A stretch of DNA of 64,000 bases, taken from assembly GCF_000003815.2 (NCBI RefSeq), contig NC_049985.1, positions 17,972,514-18,036,513 on the forward strand, written 5' to 3'. Shown here one piece after another: positions 44,775-56,352 of this stretch. Made by a program: the position numbers and the translations under genes. The DNA is from Branchiostoma floridae. Taxonomy: Eukaryota > Chordata > Leptocardii > Amphioxiformes > Branchiostomatidae. The notes beneath the pieces were generated by a model. That model searched no databases. It was not told where the DNA came from and saw only the letters and a list, made by a program, of their open reading frames with translations. How positions within the stretch are numbered: position 1 is the first letter of the stretch; each line of letters opens with the position of its first letter.

Positions 44775-44902
44775 AGCCTCCATAGCTGCAGGGCCGGCAG
44801 TCAGAAAAGGCCAGCAATCAGCGATCCAGTTCAAAAAGAAATGGCCAGCAAAAGTGTGTTATGAGCCAAAAAAGGCCCCAGAGAGCCTGCTATGGAGGCT
44901 AA
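44775..44902. mobile_element. Small MITE, about 128 bp
   Basis: Perfect terminal inverted repeats TAGCCTCCATAGC and GCTATGGAGGCTA bound a non-coding core. Confidence 0.75.
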
Positions 44903-44959
44903 GGTTGTACGACATGCACCAGGCAGAGTGTTTGAAGTCCTACGACACAGTCAGATGGG

Positions 44960-45210
44960 GGCAAAGAGAAGAATATGCACAGTATTCCGACCTGACACAA
45001 AATGGACGACAACGTTCGAGCTCTCAGCCATAATTACGGTGATGATCTGTGACGGAGTCATTGTTGTCGAACCTGTCGGGGCAAGGTAGAGTAGAATATG
45101 TACAGTACAGTAAATATATTCTGACCTGAGACAAAATGAACGACAACGTTAAAGTTCTCAGCTTTCGGTGATGATCTGTCACGGAATCATTGTTGTCGAA
45201 CCTGTCCGTA
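44960..45210. repeat. Direct duplication of about 115-120 bp
   Basis: Bases about 44965-45080 and 45090-45208 both read agaatatg(c/t)acagta, gacaaaatg(g/a)acgacaacgtt and ggtgatgatctgt(g/c)acgga, then tcattgttgtcgaacctgtc. No function is seen. Confidence 0.8.
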
Positions 45211-45229
45211 ATTACTCCAATGAACTTTC

Positions 45230-45470
45230 CAAAGGTCAATGACCTGCCGCTGACGTGGGAGGAGACAAATGAGGTCGATAAACATCGTGTGACGTCACTT
45301 CAGGGTGTTTGCCCCAGGAACCAGAGGTCCTGGGTTCACATCCTGCCATGCTACCGATGTTGTACCCTTGGTAAGGCCTATGTCACATTTCCTACCCGGG
45401 GCCCGGCCGGGCTGTTTGCGGGAAGGAAAAAACAAAGTTTATGACGATGACTTGAATTATTTTGGTCCAT
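45230..45470 (+). repeat. SINE-like dispersed repeat, copy 4
   Basis: Same landmarks as the copies at 9975 and 58070: gctgacgtgggagg, gataaacatcgtgtgacgtc, aggtcctgggttcacatcct, and ggccgggctgtttgcgggaa. Confidence 0.55.
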
Positions 45471-46141
45471 TTTATGTTATTGTTGTGTTATACGGGAGCA
45501 GACAGTTTGCCATGTGCTCAGGTTTACTAGCACACTGCTTGTATTTATGGATGATATGTCGTCAAATAAGGTTGTTGAACAGTCAGTCAATATTTGTAAA
45601 CCAAATTATTTCCCTCCTCGTCTTGTCTAAGACATAGAGTGAAGAAAAGTAACAGTCAGAGTAAACTCCCACGAAGAAATGACAACAAGCAAGGTAACTT
45701 TTCAGGTTAGGTAAATTACAGTCATGCTCGGAAATTGAAGTTTCTGTGAACGCCAACAACTCGTTAAAGTACATCATTGAGGTTTGGGTAGCTCAGCTTA
45801 TTTTAAATGACAATGCTTGTATACAACCAGTTCACTCAACACTGCCAGTTTAACTGTAGGAGTAGCATTCGTCCATTCACTGCCATCGTCTTGATGGTTT
45901 TCCATATCGTACATTGTCTACACTGTCGGTTCTTACAGTACCACTGATAATAGATATTCTTCCTTATCACCCATGTACTTGCTGCGTACAGCGCAATCAA
46001 AGCCTTTAAAAGACTTGCTTCCTTTATAATAACTCCATATACTGAGAAGATATGGCAAGACAAACAGGCTTTGTTCCTATTCGGGGCCCGTTGTTTCCAT
46101 CGTTAGTTTATCTTGATTGATGTTTACAATAACCAACGACT
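45471..46141 (-). other. 3' flank of TPR gene D
   Basis: No gene. From about 45560 it is the conserved 3' flank also found after genes B, C and E. Confidence 0.6.
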
Positions 46142-49100
46142 TTACTCGTTCCGGGCGGCATTCCTACATATTCGAATGTTGTGCTGTATTTTTGCAACGT
46201 CGGGATGTGCCGGCCCATAGATAGCTTTCATCATCGTTAATGACTGTTTCAAGTAACTCAGAGCTTTACTCTGATTGCCGAGTTTATTCCAACAGGCCCC
46301 GATGTTGTGAAGTGATCCAGCAACATCGGGATGTGCTGTTGTTTCGCCATAGATAGCTTTTATCATCTCCAGTGACTGTTCGCAATACCTGAGAGCTTTC
46401 CTCTGATCACCAAGGTGAATCCAACAGCCTCCAATGTTGTTAAGTGATGAAGCAATATCGGAATGTTCTGTTGTTTCCCCATAGACAGTTTTCATCATCT
46501 TAAATGACTGTTCGAAATACCCGAGACCTTTTTCTGATCGCCAAGGTCGCTCCAACATTTTCCAATGTTGTTGAGTGATGACGTAATAGCGGGATGTGTT
46601 TCACCATAGATAGCTTTCTTCATCTTCAGTGATTGTTCAAGAAATTTGATAGCTTTCCTCTTATCATCAAGGTCACTCCAACAGTTTCCAATGTTGTTAG
46701 TTGATGACGCGATATTGGGATGTGTTGTTGTTTCGCCATAGATAGCTTTCATCATCTTCAGTGACTCTTCGTGATACCTGAGAGCTATCCTCTTATCGCC
46801 AAGGCTATTCCAACAGTTTGCAATGTTGTTAAGTGATTCAGCAATATCGGGATGCACTGTTGTTTCACCATAGATAACTTTCCTCATCTTCAGTGACTGT
46901 TCGTAATACCTGATAGCTTTTCTCTTATCGCCAAGGTAGCTCCAACATGTTCCAATACTATTTAGTGATTTAGCAATATTGGGATGTGCTGTTGTTTCGT
47001 CATAGATAGCTTTCATCATCTTTAATGACTGTTTGTGATACCAAATAGCTTTCCGCTGATTGCCAAGGTTCATCCAACACGATCCTACATTTCCAAGTAA
47101 CGAGGCGACGTTGGGATTCTCTTTACTTTCTATATATAAATTATTTCCAACTGTGAGTGCCCGTATGTAGTAGCCCATCGCCTTCTTAAAGTCCCCGCGC
47201 ATTTGCATGACGTCCCCTAATTCGAAAAGTATTTCAAACTGTTTCTCCTCGTCACTGCCCGCCTCTTCCAGAGCCGCTTCAAACTGAAGTAAGGATGCAT
47301 CTAAATGGAACAGCCGTTTTGTAATTCGGCCCCTTGTTAGAGATGAGTTGTCAAAAATTGCGTTTGGAAATATCTTTGTCCTTTGACTTCCCTCTCTAAC
47401 TGTATCAATGATACATTTCTTTAATGGAAAGCAGTATAGTAGTACCTAAATAGCATTTTTGAGTCTGGTATGTAGAAAACTGACTGAACGAAACTGTCGT
47501 CTACGCCATCTTTATCCAGTTGTGTTTTCATCTCAGTGAGAGGAGACAGTCTGTCCTTCTGTCCTCCGTTGGCGATGTATGTTCTTAATCGAAGCTCCGC
47601 TGAGATGCTGATCAGTACAGTCAAGTGGTGGGCATCTTCCTGACTGATCCGCTGTGTATTCTGTAACTCTCCTATCATTCCCCACACACTGGGGACCGAT
47701 ATACCACAGCAGATACTCAACACGCCAACGGCTACGCTGGGGAAGCGGTATATTTCTTTCTTGACATCCAGAAGTTGTCCCGTTGGCGTAGCATTTGCTA
47801 GTTGCTGAACATTATCCCTCAGTACTAGCAGTGCTGACAGCCGTGCCAGAAAAGGTGACCAATCTACGTTTTTAACTCTGTCCGTATATTCGTCCACCAA
47901 AGACTTGTCTCCTGTTAAGAAGTTCACCCGTCTGAGGATGTCTGACAGGTGATAGCCTTCCGCCAGGGCGATGCGCAGATGCTGATATTCCGCTAACTTA
48001 TCAGGAGTCTGGATGAGACTAACGGGGTCCTTGGCTCTGGTTTTGTCTCGTCCAAAAGGAGTCTTAGAAGCCCATGGCATGAAGCCGTCGAAGGCGAAGC
48101 CGCGAGGTGTGACGGAGTCAAAGAACCAGTCTTTCTCTGGGTCTTCCGAGAAAAAGTCGTTGAGTGACGGGATGGCCATGGCTGGGAGGATGGTTTCCCC
48201 AAGGTTGATGACTTTTAGATGTAAGTAGTGTGTGAGGTTTAGGAAGTACCTCCGTGTATCATCATCATCCTTCCCTTCCTCAATCAGAATGGCGAACTCC
48301 AGGTCGGAGTACGGCGTGACCAGTTCTGGGGCCTGTGAGCCCAACCCGATGAAAGCGTACTTACACGGAGGAGGTCCGAGTTTTGCAATACATTCATCTG
48401 TCAGTACTTGGATGAACTCCTGTCTGTCAGCTGTGATGCTCTTGAACAAGTTCTTGACTGCTTCAGCTCGTTTGATCTCTACTTCTCTCACGACGGGATC
48501 ATCTTCGTCATACTGATACGGGTTGTGTTCCTCATGAATTGTGTCTAGCTGAGATTTTACACGGGTACGCATGTTGTCCAGTTCCTTTATATGATCTAAC
48601 GCGCTGCTGTACGTATAAGGTTCACAGTCTAGGTTACAGGTGTTCTTGAGAAACTGCCTTTCTGTTTCTTGCAGCCTTGTTACCATGTTTTGTTTGTCTC
48701 CATCTGTCCGTGCCATGGAGGCGTTATACAGAGCTGATGCCTGTGTGAATGTCCTACCTTCTCCTGTCCGCTTGCCTCGCTCGACGTAGACGTCACCTAA
48801 CTTGCACAGACAGTCGGCTTCTCTAGCCTTGTCGGGCTTATAGCGATCTGTAGGTAGGAAGTCGAAAAAAATAAAATTCTACAGTTATATTCCACGAGTA
48901 CTATTTAAAGGTATATCAATATACTCTAGCACTGGCATCTTAACTTGGAAAATAATTAGACGGAGTATGCATGAAAAACGCATAACAAACCGTGAACAAG
49001 TTTCAGGGCGGCAGCTAGGTTCTGCTCTGCTGCGTCCAGGTCTCCATTTCCCAAGTCACGGTCTGCCGTCTGGAGGTACCTGTGGTAGGAACTGTAACAG

Positions 49101-49913
49101 ACAGAACAAAATCACTTTCTCCTCTTTTAAACGGCATTCATGATTGCAATGAAATCAAATGAATAATGGAGGATCATATTTATTGAGCTTCGTTATGATG
49201 TCATTCCCTGGGGCGCTGCAATGTTTGATACGCAGGGTGCTCCGAAACGGTCTATATTTTGCTGTATACCACCGGATCTAATAGAACGCATTCCGCGTGC
49301 ACAGCTGCGAGCGTCGCTGACGAAAATTATGGGTCTCGGCCCTACGCCGATGGCCGTCATGAGATCCGACCTAGCTGGTACTTGGCAAGATGAAATGCAC
49401 CGTGTTATATCCCTGGACTCTGCCCTATCGATTCTACTAAAATAGTTTTGCATCAATTTTTTATTCCATAAAATGCATTGTCAGAGCTTCTTGGTTCATC
49501 CCCAACACGTTTTGATTACATTCAAATTCGGAAGATTCATTTTCATGTAGAAACTACTATAAAGCTAAATATACAGTATAAAGAAACGGTTGAAACGAAA
49601 TTGTCCTCGTCAACTTCTCTGGCGTTTTCAGCATTTTCCGGATCCGCGGTACTTCTTGAGAATTACAGAATCTCCTTTACATTATTCTCAAAATACATAC
49701 AAAAGGGGATCAAGGCCATTAAAAAGGAATCATTCTTTCAGCACTTACATTTGTCGACGGCGCATATCGTCATTGATGACGTCGCTAGAGGGCGCAGCTG
49801 ATAAGGGAGAGAAGTTTTCCTTCCGTCCTCTCAAGTCTTGTTGTCGCTGCGTACGTGCTGACCTCTGCGTGAACCGATAAGAGGTCATTGATGATTAACA
49901 AGTATAATCATAT

Positions 49914-50013
49914 NNNNNNNNNNNNNNNNNNNNNNNNNNNNNNNNNNNNNNNNNNNNNNNNNNNNNNNNNNNNNNNNNNNNNNNNNNNNNNNNNNNNNNN
50001 NNNNNNNNNNNNN
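49914..50013. other. Assembly gap (100 N)
   Basis: Exactly 100 N inside intron 1 of TPR gene D. Confidence 0.99.
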
Positions 50014-50928
50014 CAGTAATGTAAGCGGCACGTTGAACAGGTACAGCAAATATGAGAGGATCAAAGAACGGTCAAAAATCAATTTGGCTCATATTTTTCT
50101 CGCACATTATTTTGGTAAGGTTTCTGCTGATTGACGTCGACATACGTATAGAACCGCATAGAAACAGTTTAATACATATATATAATAGAAACAGTTTAAT
50201 ACATATATATCCTCCATGTGTAGCCCAAATCAAAACCTCTGATCAGTTGTAACATTTTCAGTACCTACTCATTCCTGGTTGCCACATATCGACACAAAAA
50301 ATGGCCAAAAACCTACACAGCATTGTTCCAAAACGTCATTATCTGATGTACTATAGCCCCAAACCCGAAGAATCCCCACAAAGAAATGACCACAACACCA
50401 ACACAGTCATGGCTCAGTCAGCGTACGATCTCCGGGTATCCACTGATTTCCGTAGTGTCTTACGTTCTAAAAGGCCTTCACTGGTGACGGTACCAATTTT
50501 TTTAAGCCTAGGGGGCGAGGTCTATATTTTGCTGACAGTCCTGGGGTCCAGGGGAATGCTCGCTAGGTAAAATTCGAAATATACCCCCACAATGCTACCG
50601 CCACTGGTCTCTGTTTCCATCCCCACCTTTGCTTTTTACCAGTGTTCTAAGGCGTAATCCATTATGTGTTAGAATGCAAGGCTGCAAATGTGATGGTTCA
50701 GCCACAACCTTACCTTTACCCACATGCAGAAAACATCGAGGAACCATTCTCGGAATGTTTTATTATCGTGCCCATGGCGACAGTCATACAAAGCGCCGCC
50801 AAAAATATGAGATACGAAAGGGTAACTTTGTCCATATATGGAACTTGTTGTTTTTCATATTTGACCACAATCCAGACGCCTGTTCCGTCATTATCTTTTT
50901 CTACCAAAAGCGACAACATATCGCTCAC
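50014..50928 (-). other. Intron 1 of TPR gene D
   Basis: Non-coding and related in part to intron 1 of gene A (about 1040-1800), which supports A and D as sister copies. The open frames here lack family patterns. Confidence 0.6.
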
Positions 50929-51630
50929 CTTGTTTCTAGCCGTGATGATTTCTTGCCTGCTCATTGCGGTGTGCAGTAGGCGGTGGACAAGCACAACTGC
51001 TCCCTGTATGTTGTGACACCGTGCTAGTGCCTTGTTGTACAGAGCACTAGCTCTGGTCAAGTCTCTAGTGTCAAGAGTTTCTGTTCCTCTTTTCAGGTAC
51101 ACGTCACCGAGACTTTTCATTGCTTCTGTTTCTAACATGCTGTTGTCGTTCACTATTCCCTCTACCATCAACTTTGCGTATCCAACCAGCACAGAGTCTG
51201 TGTTATCACCGGCAGCCCGTCTCTTGTCGAGGTCTTGAAACTTTCCTGCAACCTTTGCAGATGTAACCGTCTGCTTGTCTTCAGTTGGCTGCCCCAGACC
51301 TTGTGACCCCTTTGACGACACCCATTGTAAAAGTCTCTCCGTGTATTCGTATCTGTGTTCTATACCTTCTCCCTGATCCCGATTGTCACACCGAACCACA
51401 GCAGCCACGTAAAGCGCCAAGGCCACGTGGAACTTTCCTACGTCCTTCCCGAGTCTTCCCTTCTCCAAGTTCACGTCGCCCAGACTTTTGAGCATCTCCA
51501 CTTCCGCCAGCCTGTCCATGTCAGCCATGGCGTCCACCAGGGCACGGAGGTAGCCTGTCTCCGCACGGGCTAGTCCGTACCTCCTGCCCTTCGCGTCCGC
51601 CTCACGGAGTTTCTTACAGACCCTCAACAT

Positions 51631-52302
51631 GTCGAACGTCTGCTGACAGAACGTCTGTAAACTCCTACCTCCACGGGTATAGGTAGTGCTCCGTGTCAGC
51701 TTTATGCGCGTGACTCAAACAAACACAGGTCTGGACAAACATCCCCTCGTGTCAGCATTACATCATTCGTCAGCCGATAGTAAAGTTCAAAGGTTTTATG
51801 GCCCAAACTAAAGCTTCGTAAATAATCGTCAAATGACATGTAGCCTATTACTTTCGTTCAAATACAATTTAATCCCTACAACAGGATAAAAACGGATATT
51901 TACTTCCGGACGTTTGGATTGACAGAGGAAGCGATAGACACTCATGTTGTAGCCATCATGATTCAGAGAATTATTGACAGATTGCAATTACATTTTGTAT
52001 ATAGGTAGGTTTGGGGAATAAAAAGATCAAATTAATTTGAACCTTCTTTCGGCTTTCCTTGGTGCAGCAGCAAAATTTCATTTTATTGTATTTTTTTTCT
52101 GAAAACTTCCCTGGCAAATTATTCTCCCTATTATAGCCAGCGTAGTTAATCTGGAACAGACTAGCCTAAGACGTCGACAAGAAGTGATGTTGGTGTAGGT
52201 CCCATAGCAGTTTGTTCTGGAACTGCAGGACGTTTTTGCGGAAAATTTTGGTTGAGTTTGTTGTTGATTTTGATAGTTTTTGTTGAATGTGTAGTTATTG
52301 CT
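51631..52302. other. Spacer between TPR gene D and PhyH D exons
   Basis: Matches about 2960-3735 in unit A (ccgatagtaaagttcaaagg, tacttccggacgtttgga and others), without the extra 190 bases present in unit A. No gene is seen. Confidence 0.6.
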
Positions 52303-52352
52303 CTGCAGGTGTGTTCTATCTGGATGACTGTGTGTTTATCATTGTTCTTCAG
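52303..52352 (+). repeat. Duplicated acceptor end of a PhyH exon
   Basis: The acceptor and first seven codons (ctgcaggtgtgttctatctg) occur at about 52302 and again, after about 45 bases, at 52343-52375 where the full exon follows. The upstream acceptor is intact, and reading from it stays open through the second copy. Confidence 0.8.
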
Positions 52353-55300
52353 GTGTGTTCCATCTGGATGCCCGTTGACCCCGTTCCCATGGAGACGTGT
52401 GTGCAGTTCGTGCGCGGGTCGCAAGGTTGGGGCTGGTTCTACCCCAGGAAGTTCGCCACCACGCTCAACTACAGTCTGACGGGGGGCGACACAGGCAGCA
52501 AGACTTTCCGGGATGTCCCGGATATAGACGGGGACAGGGACAAGTACGATATCCTCACCTGGGACGTGCAGGTATGTTTCACCTGGTCATGTCATGATTA
52601 ATATACATGTACATGCATATATAAATGCATGCATATAAAAGTAACGTGCACGATACTTTCTGCTCCAAGTCTAAGACGTTCAGACCACGGCACGTGACCG
52701 TGAGGTCTCACGGTCTAGGAGATTGGTCATTCGACCCTGAGGAATGCCGAAGCTTCTTTGTTGAGCTGGCACCCAGTTTAGTTGTTAACTATGTGACGTA
52801 GTTTGTTTACTGTTTGTTTGTTTGTAGCCCGGAGACTGTATCGTGTTCCACATGAAGACCCCACACGGCGCGCCCGCCAACCCGTCCCTGTCTCTGCGCA
52901 GGCGCGTGGTCTCCACACGGTGGGTGGGGGATGACGCAGTGCTGGCCGAGAGGCCCTGGGAAGTCTCTCCGCCAATCACAGGTGAGTTTGGGACGTCTCT
53001 CCGCCAATCACAGGTGAGTTTGGGAAGTCTCTCCGCCAATCACAGGTGAGTTTTGGAAGAATTTCCGCCAATCACAGGTGAGTTTGGAAAGTCTCTCCAC
53101 CAATCACAGGTGAGTTTGGGTAGTCTCTCCGCCAATCACAGGTGAGTTTGGGAATTCTCCCAGCCAATCACGGGTGAGTTTGGGAAGTCTCTCCGCCAAT
53201 CACGAGTGAGTTTGGGAAGTTTCTCAGCCAATCACAGGTGAGCTCGAGGTATCTTCTCTTTTACTCCTTGGGAGAAGCTTTGTCCCTGCAGACCAATATG
53301 TATCATACATGTAGCAGAGCTTGAGATCCATACCAGGTAAGTGCAGGGAAAGGCTGTTTTAGAACTTGAGTTTAAAAGTCCAAATCCCCAAGTGTTGAAG
53401 TGTACGAAGTCTGGGGGATCCAGTGGCTCACGACCTTTTCTCTGGATGAAGAGGTCGTGAGTTTGAATCCCGACATGCACACCACTGGAAAGGGTTGAGG
53501 GGTTGCAGTTCTAATACCAGCTCAAAAAAGAACAAGAAACAGCCATCATTGTTGCGCCCCGAACCGTGCCTTGCCACAAACCGTGCCTAGGCACGGTTTG
53601 GGGCAGTCCCCGCGTGCCCCAAACCGTGCCTGGGGCAAAAGCACGGTTTGGGACACGCGGGGACTGTCCCGAACTGTGCCCAATCGCGCACAGTTCTGGG
53701 CACGCAGGGGACCTTGTCCCATACTGTGCTTTGGGGCGGAGCTTAGTGTTTTAAGGGGAGGAGTCTGACCTGATAAAAGCTCCTTGGTCCAACGTGCTTT
53801 TTCCCTGCAGCCCCGCCATCTTTGTTTTTCGGGGTGCTGTGATGAGGAAGAATCAACGTAATTCACGCTCGTCTTGGAGCAGTTACGGACTTAGAGTTGA
53901 TGTGGCAAAGACAGACGGATGTCATAGCACTAATTTCGACAACAATGATATGTATTATATATATATATATCCAAGGCTGTAGATTTAACCACAAGGCACG
54001 GTTTCGGGCAAAGCAAGGTTCGGAGCACAAACTGTGCCTCAGATAATTGTGCACTGAGGTCTGACACAACGAACTGAATCATTAAGGCTTGGAGACTTGA
54101 TCAAAGAGCAGCTGGACGTTGTCATGTTTATATGTGGTATATTTAAATGTAATATAAATGGGATGCACTCACATAGACGTGCTAAATTCTGTGTCTTCGA
54201 TGCACAGTTTTATGGATGAAAATCATATAGTGGGAATCAAAAAGGACAAGATCAAGCCTTATTTGGAAACATGGGCGTGAATAATTAGTTATCACTACCC
54301 CGTCAGCCATAGTGATTGACAGCGCTTCTGGGAACAGACCGGGGCAGTCGGGCAGTGCCACGTTCCGTGCCTGAATGGGCACGGAATGGGGCAGGCACGG
54401 TTCGGGGCGCAACAATCATCGGACTTCAAGTACCAGAGTTTCCAAGCTAAGATTGATGTGTCCAAAAATTCGTATTTTCCCAGAACTATCTTAGATTGGA
54501 ATTTGTTATCACCAAGTACAGTAGGGGCATCTTCTCCGGATAGTTTTAAAGAACGCTTGCAGATAGATGTGCAAAAGTTAGGTGTGACGGATCGTTCAGT
54601 GTAATATAACCAGCTGTTGCCGCGCCGCAGATACAGAAGCTGGTGTGTTACGCCGAATGGCGGTTATACCGGCTATATAGATACAGATACAGAAGCTGGT
54701 GTGTTACGCCGAAGGGCGATTATACCGGCTATATAGATACAGATACAGAAGCTGGTGTGTTACGCCGAATGGCGGTTATACCGGCTATATAGATACAGAT
54801 ACAGAAGCTGGTGTGTTACGCCGAAGGGCGATTATACCGGCTATATAGATACAGATACAGAAGCTGGTGTGTTACGCCGAAGGGATGTTATACCGGCTAT
54901 ATAGATACAGATACAGAAGCTGGTGTGTTACGCCGAATGGCGGTTATACCGGCTATATAGATACAGATACAGAAGCTGGTGTGTTACGCCGAAGGGCGAT
55001 TATACCGGCTATATAGATACAGATACAGAAGCTGGTGTGTTACGCCGAAGGGCTGTTATACCGGCTATATAGATACAGATACAGAAGCTGGTGTGTTACG
55101 CCGAAGGGCGGTTATACCGGCTATATAGATACAGATACAGATACAGATACAGAGGACAAGACGTAAAGCCGTTGTCACTGCACTTGTCCTAGTGGAATTT
55201 TCCCCGTACAATGAAAGTATAAATACTTTCTTCTCTGTCGTGACCAGTAGTAGAGTAGCCTTTAGTAAGCTGAAATGAACTGAGACCACTTTTATTTTCC

Positions 55301-55376
55301 GTCCTCCCCAGGGGACCTTAAATACGGAGACAAGATGGCGTGCGACACCTTCCCGCTCATCTGGAAGCGAGACTGA
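52353..55376 (+). CDS. Phytanoyl-CoA dioxygenase-like protein, copy D (last three exons)
   Basis: The exons are 52353-52571 (219 bp), 52828-52981 (154 bp) and 55312-55376 (TGA), with the same sizes and phases as copies A and B. The distal histidine (TPHGAPANPS) and the RRRVVSTRW arginines are kept. Unlike A and B, the histidine is preceded by Pro instead of Leu, and the last exon starts GDLKYGDKM instead of GGLTYGDKM. The final intron is enlarged to 2.3 kb by a LINE fragment and its satellite. No PhyH 5' exons were found to the left as far as unit B, so this may be a remnant or may use exons I could not see. Confidence 0.75.
52960..53245 (+). repeat. 32-bp tandem repeat carrying splice donors (PhyH D)
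   Basis: Nine units. GTGAGT or GTGAGC donors lie at 52982, 53014, 53046, 53078, 53110, 53142, 53174, 53206 and 53238, all with GT intact. The layout matches copies A and B. Confidence 0.9.
53430..53500 (+). repeat. tRNA-like sequence, probably a SINE head
   Basis: The segment gatccagtggctcacgacct followed about 40 bases later by GAGTTTGAATCCCG gives A-box-like and B-box-like motifs. The arms caccgacct/aggtcgtgag can pair. Inside the last intron of PhyH D. Confidence 0.45.
53512..54625 (+). mobile_element. CR1/Jockey-group LINE 3' fragment, split by another element
   Basis: The plus strand has the same LINE end as 18973-19761: LIPAQKRTRNSH at about 53512-53548, then after an insertion FKYQSFQAKIDVSKNSYFPR and SPSTVGASSPDSFKERLQID at 54420-54600. 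The insertion 53549-54417 interrupts the ORF. Its 3' tail continues into the 56-bp satellite. Confidence 0.82.
53551..54413. mobile_element. Inverted-repeat element rich in GCACGG motifs, about 860 bp
   Basis: The ends TGTTGCGCCCCGAACCGTGC and GCACGGTTCGGGGCGCAACA are perfect inverted repeats, flanked by ATCAT on both sides (a possible 5-bp target duplication). The left 200 bases contain many direct and inverted copies of GGCACGGTTTGGGGC. No transposase is seen. A short TA tract lies near 53953-53970. Superfamily not assigned. Confidence 0.78.
54626..55152 (+). repeat. 56-bp satellite derived from a LINE 3' tail, about 9 units
   Basis: Units read gatacagatacagaagctgg, tgtgttacgccgaatggcgg, ttataccggctatata. 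The same sequence is the 3' UTR end and (GATACA)n tail of the LINE at 18973-19060, where it occurs once. Here it is repeated, with a few alternating variants (gaatggcggt, gaagggcgat, gaagggctgt). Confidence 0.92.
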
Positions 55377-55929
55377 GACTGACAAACTTTCTGTCACTAC
55401 GTCACCTCAAAGCAGATGATGGGAGTAATGCAGTCGTCCCAATTTTTATTGCAACACTTAGTGACAAGACGTGATGACTACACACTCAAGCCCATAGCTT
55501 ACGTTTGTGTCACCATAAAAACAACGGACTTTACAGATAAAAAGTACATTGAAACAAAAACAGACATGCAAAGCACCACAAAGTAATGTGAGATAAGCAG
55601 TGAGACATGCTTACAAGACTTGTTGATAAGGAATGTAAGAAGAATGATACTTGTATACTGGTAAATTGTACGCAGGTCTCGTATTTTATTGATTTTTTTA
55701 GTGTTTAACTTGATCATAACAAGTAGCTAAGATAATTCTGAAATATTGATAATAATAACACAATTGTGCAATGGCGACCAGAAGCGTAAAACGTATATAT
55801 CGATCACCCTTTAACAATGAACTATCTCCTTAATCCACATGAAATAAATCAAATAAAGCAGCATATAAAATATATACTATATCGACCTGGAATGTGAACA
55901 AATGCTACAAAGACAATAGTTAAGATATA
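55377..55929 (+). other. 3' flank of PhyH copy D
   Basis: No gene. It matches the flanks at 5095-5611 and 18059-18611. Confidence 0.6.
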
Positions 55930-56352
55930 TCTGCTGTAAGGCCGGTGTAGCAGACTATGTGTGAGAGTCACCATTATGTACACCTGCCCTTATATGGAAT
56001 ATCTGCTGTAAGACCGGTGTAGCAGACTGTGTGTGAGAGTCACTATTATGTACACCTGCCCTTATATGGAATATCTGCTGTAAGACCGGTGTAGCAGACT
56101 GTGTGTGAGAGTCACCATTATGTACACCTGCCCTTATATGGAATATCTGCTGTAAGTCCGGTGTAGCAGACTGTGTGTGAGAGTCACCATTATGTACACC
56201 TGCCCTTATATGGAATATCTGCTGTAATACCGGTGTAGCAGACTGTGTGCGAGAGTCACCATTATGTACACCTGCCCTTATATGAAATATTTGCTGTAAG
56301 ACCGGTGTAGCAGACTGTGTGTGAGAGTCACCATTATGTACACCTGCCCTTA
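55930..56352 (+). repeat. 72-bp satellite array, about 6 units
   Basis: Same family, forward orientation, at the same place in the unit as the array at 5612-6833. Confidence 0.94.

Larger units (their letters stand above)
46142..51630 (-). pseudogene. NTase-TPR protein, paralogue D, with two frameshifts
   Basis: Exons are 51630-50929 (ATG, 702 bp), 49864-49749 (116 bp), 49091-48991 (101 bp) and a large exon from 48847 to 46142. The N-terminal TPR-like motifs, the nucleotidyltransferase core (GLGSQAPELVTPYSDLEF) and the DUF294_C-like region are intact. One base is lost near 47428, where the sister genes read TAIPLKTC and this copy reads TAFH then stop. A second base is lost near 46530, in the fifth TPR unit (GDQKKVSGI instead of GDQRKA). 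About seven TPR units remain, fewer than in B, C or E. Both losses are single bases, so a young pseudogene and assembly error are both possible. A 100-N gap lies in intron 1. Confidence 0.8.
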
